Assembly: GCA_021018815.1 (NCBI GenBank)
Contig: JAITYX010000084.1
Coordinates: forward strand, 1,860,001-1,924,000
Direction: 5' to 3'
DNA: 64,000 nt
Source of the DNA: Talinum fruticosum
Lineage: Eukaryota > Streptophyta > Magnoliopsida > Caryophyllales > Talinaceae
The translations under genes were made by a program, and so were the position numbers. Below, piece by piece: positions 57,163 through 64,000 of this stretch. Position 1 is the stretch's first letter. Each line of letters opens with the position of its first letter. The notes beneath the pieces were generated by a model. It searched no databases and had not been told where the DNA came from. It worked only from the letters and a program-made list of their open reading frames with translations.

Positions 57163-58060
57163 TGTACCTATTTTTATTAAAGTCATTTACTCTTAAGTCC
57201 GAAGCTATCATTGATAGATTCACCCAATTAACTTTCGTATAATAATAAATTTCATGTTTTTCTATTTTGCATCAAAAAGAAAAAAGGGAAACAAAACAAG
57301 AAAAAAAGAGAGAAAAGAAAAACAAAAAGAAAAGATCAAAAGTCGGGAATGACAAGAACACCTTGAAGCATGCGCTTCGGATGTTACCCTTTGAGGCAAT
57401 AGGCTGTGGTAATAATAAAGAAAAGATCAAAAGAAAAGATCGAAAGATTAAATGAATTAATAATAAAGTACTAGGCAAGTGGGTTAAGTTAGTTGTGGTA
57501 AGCATAAAGTAATGGAGCAATGGTACACTTACACATCATGCATTAGGTCGATTCACTATTTCTAATGGAATAAAGAGGAGGAAACTTTGATGTATGATTA
57601 TCGTCAAAAGTGGGTGAGAGGTTGGATATCCGTAGTATACCTACATACAAGTTGATGGCTGAGTTCAAAGGGTGATATGATTGATCGGGATATGTATGTG
57701 TTCTCCAAATTGTAAATATCTTTGCAAAAATCTTTTCAGTTTTTCTTTTTCCATCCGCCTTTCTCTTTTCCCTAGATATTTTGGGTATAGCCGTTCTAAA
57801 CACTTACGAGACATGACTCATCTACTTGGGCTACCAAGGGGCTGAAAGTACTTGTTGTATACGCTAAATACAACCGTGATTCCTTCGAAAATGTGTTGGG
57901 ATTTTCCTTTCTTATTCTAGTTTTTGTTTTACTAAAGGACGAGAAAAATTTATATGTAGAAGTATTTGTTGAATCCAAAAATGTGATATTTTTAATACCT
58001 TCGATGTATGGAGTATAGGACTTTAATAACAAAAATTACGGGAAACTCCTTACTCCCTAG
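57163..58060 (+). other. Athila-like 3' region, part 2
   Basis: No gene. A purine-rich tract (57275-57345) and the phrase tttttgttttactaaaggacgag near 57920 resemble the gtttt-ctc-aggactagcaaa block found after plant gypsy pol genes. It continues the region broken by the hAT-like insertion. Confidence 0.35.
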
Positions 58061-58119
58061 GGTATGGCATGGATATGTTTTCATTAAGAATATTAACTAA
58101 AAGCTAAATTCTAGAAGTA

Positions 58120-58473
58120 GACGTAGCGAAAGCCATGTATAAAGAGTTTATTCTAGTAGATGAATGGCATCTACGAGATCTACACAATGTCCAAATATAA
58201 TAAGCGCGGATATTAAGGGCATTCAATAAAAGGTAAGACCTTGTAACTTGAAAGTACGTGACATGTCCTCAAGGAAATTGGAGCAACTATCCAGGATCCA
58301 ACGGGTAAATTTAGACCTATTTGGTAAGGACCATATATTCTCGGTTAGGTTCTCGCTGAGAGGGCTAGTCAAATTAAAGGACCTAGATGGCGAAGAATTA
58401 TTTCAATACACTAATTTAGACCAGTTTAAAAATATTATGCTTAGCACATCACTAATTACACCAACGCGAAATT
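58120..58473 (+). pseudogene. Tat-like gypsy integrase C-terminal end
   Basis: Pieces read FNKR-R-R-CNLKVRDM, then TGKFRPIW, a stop, GPYILG, and in another frame KLKDLDGEELFQYTNLDQF-KNIML. These match the conserved integrase tail pattern DP-GKF-PNWEGPY-V...L-D-DG-E-...P-N-D-LKKYY. Only this end of an element is left. It is followed by 180 bp of unassigned sequence before the copia B LTR. Confidence 0.7.
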
Positions 58474-58650
58474 AACCAAAATCAACCAGGCCCACATCAG
58501 GTCGATCAACCCTCGTGCGTCGTGCCATCATAGATGGCCCGCGGTCTCTTTTTCCATGAAATTTTAAGGCGATCAATAAATAATTTTAGGCGACGATCCA
58601 TATTAATTTTTTGGATTAATTTTATTATTTTCTTCAAAGACGGTCCAGGT

Positions 58651-60254
58651 TGAAGACTTAGACTTTACTCCGCACATTTCGAGTTCTATCAAGAGAATCG
58701 GATATAAGACTTTCTCACTTATAGAGTTTTGATTTCAAGTCATTCTCTGTGCCTTAGAAGCTTTTCTAAGTGATATAGTATTTCCTCTAAGTGTTATAGC
58801 AATTATCTCATGTATTTATGCATGACTATGTCCGACTCACAAAGCATATCCGTACTCATTCTTGTACACTCGGTTCCGAGTCTCTCATCACTTGGAATTA
58901 TTGCATGTTCAAATGACTAGTATTCGCATAGTCACACTCGAGTCCGACTTCATGTTACAGGACTTATTCTCGTTAGAGTCGGCGCTTCTAGTCCGAACCT
59001 TGCTTAGTCTAGATCAAGTCTGTCTACCCCGTTATTTCATATTTAACTTGATTTACTTTTAGACCGACTCGGATGGAATTTTGAGTAACATGAATATTAG
59101 ACTCGGAAAATTCCATTCCTTTTCCGACCCGGATAATTAGCCACTTAATTATCTTAATCATATTATTATCTCGTGTCTAATCTTGGACCAAAGTATTTTA
59201 TACTTTGAGAACCAAATTGATTTACTTTTGTAGGTTATTCAAACAAGGCTACTATCTTTGAAATACAAAAGTAACCGGCTTCAAAACGTCAAATCACCAG
59301 ACAGACAAGGCTTTTTCCACCTCCGACCTAGCCTCGATACATCGTGTCGTGGTTGTGCTGTTTCCAAAATAGAAATCCGCAATGCTAAGCTCAACGGTGG
59401 TTTTCCACCTTACTTTTAAGACACCGCCGGTGGTTTTATGCACTTCCAAGGAAGTCAAGAGCCGTTGTATAACGTTCACATATCAACGGATATTTTCCGA
59501 GTGACTCGAAAATCCTACACAACGGTCATAAAGAAACTTCCAATCGGAAGATGGACACAACAACTAAGTCGCTTCGTCATCTATAAAAGGAAGCCAACTC
59601 ACAAGACTTGAAGATTGCCGAACCTATTGTTAATACACATACTTGATCAAAAGTCATTGTATTCATTCTCAATCTTCTACTTATAACTCCCACTCTACAA
59701 TTCATTATATTCGAGTTGTAAGGTCTTGTACTTAGTTACAAACACTCTCTTTTTACTCTCTAAGTAAGGTCCCTTGATTGAGTCGTAAGGGTTAACTCAG
59801 CTCGCTTGTCCCTAAGCTGTAAGGGTTATCTTAGTTAGGAAATACTAGATCGAGATAAGAGAATTTATGAGTCTAGGAAAACTTATAAAGAGTTGTCTAA
59901 GGGAGTAACTCGGGGTTCGATCAGTCTATTGTATTTTGTGGACTCAAAATAGTGGATTTGACTTCGTGCTTGAATTAGCACGGTCCATGGTTTTCTGCCC
60001 CGGGAGGGTTTCCACGTACTTTCACGTGTCTTCACTTTCCGAGTACATTCTAGACTCGGACAGCACTCAAAGTTTCGGCTTAATCGCTTCTTTACTCTTC
60101 ACTGCAATTACGAGTTCATACTTTTCGACCCCAATATAGACTCGGAATCGCGTCTGTCTATACTTTGTTCAAAAGAGTTTGATTTTAAGAAAAATCTTCC
60201 ACCACCCTATTTCCCCCTCTAGGGTGACTTAGTCTCTCCTTGAGCAAACGTTCA
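58651..60254 (+). mobile_element. 5' LTR of SIRE-like Ty1/copia element B
   Basis: About 1604 bp, from TGAAGACTTAGACTTT to GAGCAAACGTTCA, followed by a PBS. Closest to the LTR at 34531-36063. The start is inferred from alignment with that LTR and its adjacent polypurine tract. Confidence 0.85.
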
Positions 60255-60256
60255 AT

Positions 60257-60268
60257 TGGTATCGAGCC
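60257..60268 (+). other. Primer-binding site of copia B
   Basis: TGGTATCGAGCC, a tRNA-iMet-type PBS with one base missing or changed, 2 nt after the LTR. Confidence 0.75.
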
Positions 60269-60314
60269 TAACCTTTCGGAAAAGGATCTAACCATCCAAA
60301 GGTCTAAAGATCAA

Positions 60315-61420
60315 ATGGCTCGTAACAATGGAGAGCTCGATGAAGGAAGATCTTCCAAGCAGATCACCAAAGTTCAAAGGATCCAACTTCGTGCACTTGG
60401 AAGAAACTTATGGAATGTTTCCTCCTGGATCATGATGAAGATGTCCGGAACATCATACAACAAGGAAACTACACTCCCATGAAGACTGTAGAAACAAGAC
60501 TCGTGCCCAAGATCAAGGCGAGTTCATAGCCGATGAAGCCGAAAAGTTCGAAAAAACTTCAAGGCTACGAACATTATTATGTGCGCCATTAGCTCGAAGA
60601 ATACAACCGAGTGTCCGCTCGTGACACGACCCAAAGAAGTGTGGGACACACTGGTCAACACTTATGAAGGTACAAGCCAGGTTAGACAAGCGAAGATAAG
60701 CCAATATCTTCACAAATATGAGCTATTCAAGATGGAGCCGGAAGAAAACATCACTCGGATGTTTATTCGATTTACAGAGATTACCAATAATCTCAAATCT
60801 TTGGGTAAAAAGATCTCCCACGAAGAAATGTGCAGAAAGATACTTAGAAGCCTACACAAGAAAAGATGGGGTCCCAAGGTGACAACCATAGAGGAGGCTC
60901 GTAACTTATCTCTACCAAAGCCGATGAACTCATTGGGAAACTTCTCACCCATGAGATTCACCTGGATGAGGAGGATGCAGAGGTCGAGCACCAAAAAGAA
61001 CATTGCGCTGAAAGCCTTAGAAACCGAGAGAAGAAGATCCGAGTTCCTCCGACTCGAAGAGGATCCCATGGCACTAATTGCTAGAGGCTTCAAGAGAATG
61101 ATGAAGCATAAGAGATGAGACAAGAAGCCAAAAGAAGAGTTCTATAAGAAAGACAAGAAGGATAGGAAAGGTAAATACTCTTCTCCTTCAAAGTTATCTT
61201 TGACTAAGAACTCGGATGCTTTGAATGTGGCGGCAAGGAACACATAATCAAAGACTCGTCCAAAGAGAAAACGGGACAGAAAGAAGAAAAAGGCTATGAT
61301 GGCCACATGGAGTGACGAGGACTCATCCGAAGATGACGAGGACTCGAGATGACTCAAAGTGTTTGATGGCACCTTCGACTCGAAGCGTAGCGAAGCGAGT
61401 CGGACTCGGATCAATCGGAC
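60315..61420 (+). pseudogene. Copia B Gag
   Basis: Starts MARNNGELDEGRSSKQITK. After a frameshift a 179-codon frame (60579-61118) holds PKEVWDTLVNTYEGTSQVRQ, ISQYLHKYELFKMEPEENIT and LGKKISHEEMCRKILRSL, then EDPMALIARGFKRMMKHKR before a stop. The zinc knuckle is still legible in a shifted frame (CFECGGKEHIIKDS), but its last Cys is Ser. Broken by at least three frame changes. Confidence 0.87.
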
Positions 61421-62560
61421 AATGAGGAATCTAATCCTCAAGAGGTAATTGATACTTTCTTAAATTATCCAAAGTTGATTTGGCTAAGTATATTTTCACT
61501 TTGGAAGAAAAGTCCAATTCCGATTCCTCTCACTTTAAAGAACAACTTGAGTCAATTTCCTCCGAGAGCATTTCTTTAAAAAATGAGTTGGAAAACCGAG
61601 ACTCACACTCGGAGAACTCAAGACTAGTGCTCAAATTAATGAGACTAAGTCCGAGTTACTCAAAGAGAAAATGAGCAACTAAAGCAAAAGCTCAATGAGT
61701 CTCAAGATCTTGTTTTAAAATTTACTCAAGGTAAGAAAAACCATGACATGCTCTTAGGATCTCAATGTGTCTCCTTCAGAAAAGAAGGTCTTGGTTTCAA
61801 CAAAGAGGAGGAATCCAATTCCTACTCGGAGCTTTTCAAAAGGATTCCGAACCGTAAAGTTCACGAAAGCCGAGAATGGTCCCATTCATAAAAATGAAAG
61901 GAGGACTAATTCCATATCGGTGTACAATAAGAAACCATCTCCTCAAGTTTCTAAAAGAAAAGTTTTTCAAAAGGAAGAGATACGGACTCGGTGCTCTACA
62001 CGGAAGACTTAGAATCGGACTAAGTCCAAAGTCATTCAAATCGGGTTCGAAAAACCTTCTTCCTCATAAAAGGATCACAAGTAAAGAGTGTTACCTGGGT
62101 TCGTTAGAGGATGTGAGAAGGGTTAGATTGTCTCTGTTTTGCGGAGTTACTCGGAAGAGATTAAAAGGACACTCGGTATCTTGACAGTGGATGCTCACGC
62201 CACATGTCGGGAGACTCGGGACTCTTCTCCGAGTGAGAAAAGCATAAAGGAGGAAAAGTCACTTTTGGAGATGACAGCAAAGGCAAGATAATTGGGATAG
62301 GCAAGATTGGAAACGGAAGCAATCTGGTCAGCCCGGCTTACCTTGTGAAAGGATTAAAGTACAATCGCTCAAGCATCTCTCAATTATGTGATAAAGATCA
62401 AGAGGTAAGATTCACTCAAACCAAATGTTACATTTCTGATGACACCACCAAGGAGATCAAACTCTCGGGTAAGAGATCGGGTAACACTTACATTATTCCT
62501 CTTTCTAACCCTAGTTAGAATTTATCTTATTTAAAAGCATCACTTCATGATGAATCATGG
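61421..62560 (+). pseudogene. Copia B linker and protease
   Basis: The linker is rich in Ser and Glu with coiled-coil-like LKNELENRDSHSENSRL. Then comes the retropepsin core YLDSGCSRHMSGDSG (DSG 62183-62191), legible in one frame. The downstream GGKVTFGDDSKGKIIGIGKI part is in another. Several frameshifts. The same region in copia A is at 21838-22147 and 27041-27756. Confidence 0.83.
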
Positions 62561-63470
62561 ACATGACATCGTAGATTAGGCCATCTTAGCATGCATACTA
62601 TTAAGAAATTGGCATCTCATGATTTAGTTAGAGGTTTGCCTAATCGTGCTTTTGAGAAAGATAAAGTTTGTGAAGTATGCACAAAAGGGAAACAAGTCAG
62701 ATCATCATTCAAATCCTCGAAAACAGTTTCCACATCCAAAGTGCTTGAACTGCTACATATGGACTTATGTGGTGAAATCCTTGTCAAGAGCCTCGGAGGT
62801 AAATCATATGTACCTGTTATTATAGATGATTACTCACGATTTACCCGGGTGTGTTTTCTTAAGCACAAAAATGAAGCATTTAAGGAGTTCACCAAGCTCT
62901 GCAGAAAAATCCAAGTTGAGTCTCGGACTCGGATCCGGAGAATTCGAACCGATCATGGAAGGGAGTTCGACTACTCGGAATTCTCGGAGTTTTGTGACAA
63001 GAATGGTATCTCTCACAACTTCTCAGCACCAAGAACTCCTCAACAGAATGGAGCAGTGAAGAGAAAGAACAGAACTCTTGAAGAAATAGCTAGGACCATG
63101 ATGATTGAGCACAATCTACCCTACTATTTCTGGGCCGAGGCGATCAACACGACCCAATTACACTTTGAATAGGTGCCTCATCGGACCCATACTCGAAGAA
63201 AACACCATATGAGCTCTACAAAGGCAAGAAACCCAATATTTCCTATTTCAAGCCTTTTGGATGCAAATGTTTTATTCATAACAATGGCAAGGATCACCCG
63301 ACCAAGTTTGATGCTCGGTCGGATGAAGGTATTTTTCCGGGTTATTCATCTCATAGTAAAGCTTATCGCGTTTTCAATAAAAGAACTAACAAAGTGGAAG
63401 AAAGTATCCACGTTGTGTTTGATGAGATTAAACTGGAAAAACCTAGCGAATCATAATTCTCGGATCTGAA
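62561..63470 (+). pseudogene. Copia B integrase with mutated catalytic Glu
   Basis: A 193-codon intact frame (62591-63172) covers the H-H-C-C zinc region (HTIKKLASH, CEVCTKGKQ) and most of the core. Catalytic residues: Asp58 (LLHMDLCGE), Asp121 (RIRTDHGREF) and, at the D-X35-E position, Lys157 (NGAVKRKNRT) where the family has Glu. A GAG to AAG change at 63059-63061 explains it. The frame ends in WAEAINTTQLHFE; a frameshift follows, then ISYFKPFGCKCF-like and SDEGIF-like pieces. Otherwise much better preserved than copia A. Confidence 0.9.
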
Positions 63471-63639
63471 TCTCAGCAGAGAAGATGATGATAAACCGAG
63501 TCTATCGAGATTCAAACCCAACCAGCTCGTAATGAAGCCACTCGTAATAATGTGACTCGAACGAGACAATTCAAGAGTCCGCTCGTAATGTTGAAGAACA
63601 AGTTAATGAAGAAGATCACTTAGAACAAGTTTCGAAGAT

Positions 63640-64000
63640 CAAGCAGTTCAACTTACGGATCCGGTGAATCGGAGAACAGGTAGAGCATTCAACTATGCTT
63701 CTAGTCACCCACTAGAAAACATATTATCCGATATCAACAAGTGGGATAAGAACTCGTTCCTCTCTTCGGAATCTATGTGCATTCACCGCATTCATTTCAT
63801 TAATTGAACCCAAAAATGCACTAGAGGCCCTAAATGAACCTCGAATGGGTAGAGGCCATGCAAGAGGAACTCAATCAATTCGAAAGAAACCAAGTCCGGA
63901 CTTTAACTAAACGACCTTCCGACCACTCAGTCATAGGAACCAAATGGGTTTTCAAGAACAAACTGGATGAAGGTGGGTTGGTAGTCGAAACAAGGCTAGA
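63640..64000 (+). pseudogene. Copia B reverse transcriptase start, cut by window end
   Basis: The region contains a LENILSDI-like stretch, SLCAFTAFISLIEPKNALEA-like and VEAMQEELNQFERNQVRTLT-like pieces in shifting frames, and the TKWVFKNKLDEGG motif that opens copia RTs. It corresponds to 28970-29300 of copia A. The rest lies beyond the window. Confidence 0.8.

Noticed and set aside
57267..57455. Lys/Glu-rich open frame
   Set aside because: Purine-rich low-complexity stretch in a presumed gypsy 3' UTR; no domain.
1..64000. Search for CRISPR arrays, bacterial operons, phage genes or organellar genes
   Set aside because: Nothing of this type is seen. Tandem repeats lack regular unique spacers, and all recognisable coding content is plant retroelement, PMD or rDNA.

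Overview
This is plant nuclear DNA, probably from a eudicot. The rRNA fragments are plant-like, the sequence is AT-rich, and nearly all of it consists of angiosperm-type LTR retrotransposons nested in one another. I found no intact host gene. Coding content is retroelement protein, mostly broken by stops and frameshifts, plus two copies of an intron-containing plant-mobile-domain (PMD) gene and one captured rDNA piece. The species cannot be told from the window.

Layout. 1-5341: fragments of Ty3/gypsy (Tat-like) LTRs in both orientations, with a 1281-bp solo LTR (3174-4454) that has a perfect target-site duplication (TSD). 5342-9578: a minus-strand Tat-like element (T1) with an oppositely oriented, multi-exon PMD gene next to its pol. 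9580-11817: a decayed rDNA segment (26S 5' part, ITS2, 5.8S, ITS1, 18S 3' part, minus strand) between two Tat fragments in opposite orientation. 11818-12545 and 37486-42899: the two halves of a plus-strand Tat-like element (T2), again with an antisense PMD copy. T2 is split by a probable LTR (12546-14859 plus 37292-37485), which is itself split by a SIRE-like Ty1/copia element (copia A, 14860-37291). Copia A is split twice more: by a very young non-autonomous element C (16977-21380, TSD AAAGC) and by its relative E in reverse orientation (22153-27035, TSD CTCAA).

43300-48065: a third Tat-like element (T4, minus) with gag, protease and RT remnants and a leader tandem repeat. 48066-50036: AT-rich DNA with an exon-like segment and a CACTA-like end. 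50177-58060: an Athila-like gag and 3' region, interrupted by a 2.9-kb LTR-like insertion (52275-55218) and a hAT-like element (55943-57154, 8-bp TSD). 58120-58473: a Tat-like integrase end. 58651-64000: a second SIRE-like element (copia B), cut off by the window edge.

How the parts fit together. In the Tat-like family the PMD gene lies antisense downstream of pol, with its own TATA box and introns. An antisense position would let its introns survive retrotransposition, because they are not spliceable in the element's genomic RNA. Copia A carries a third ORF after pol with its own TATA box; its reading frame runs through the polypurine tract (PPT) and stops inside the LTR. C and E share LTR ends, PPT and a coding module, but C keeps a protease-like domain and E keeps a Gag domain. 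Both therefore look like trans-mobilised elements. LTR ends, TSDs, primer-binding sites (PBS) and catalytic motifs were read directly. Lineage names (Tat, Athila, SIRE, hAT) rest on recalled family signatures, without a database search.
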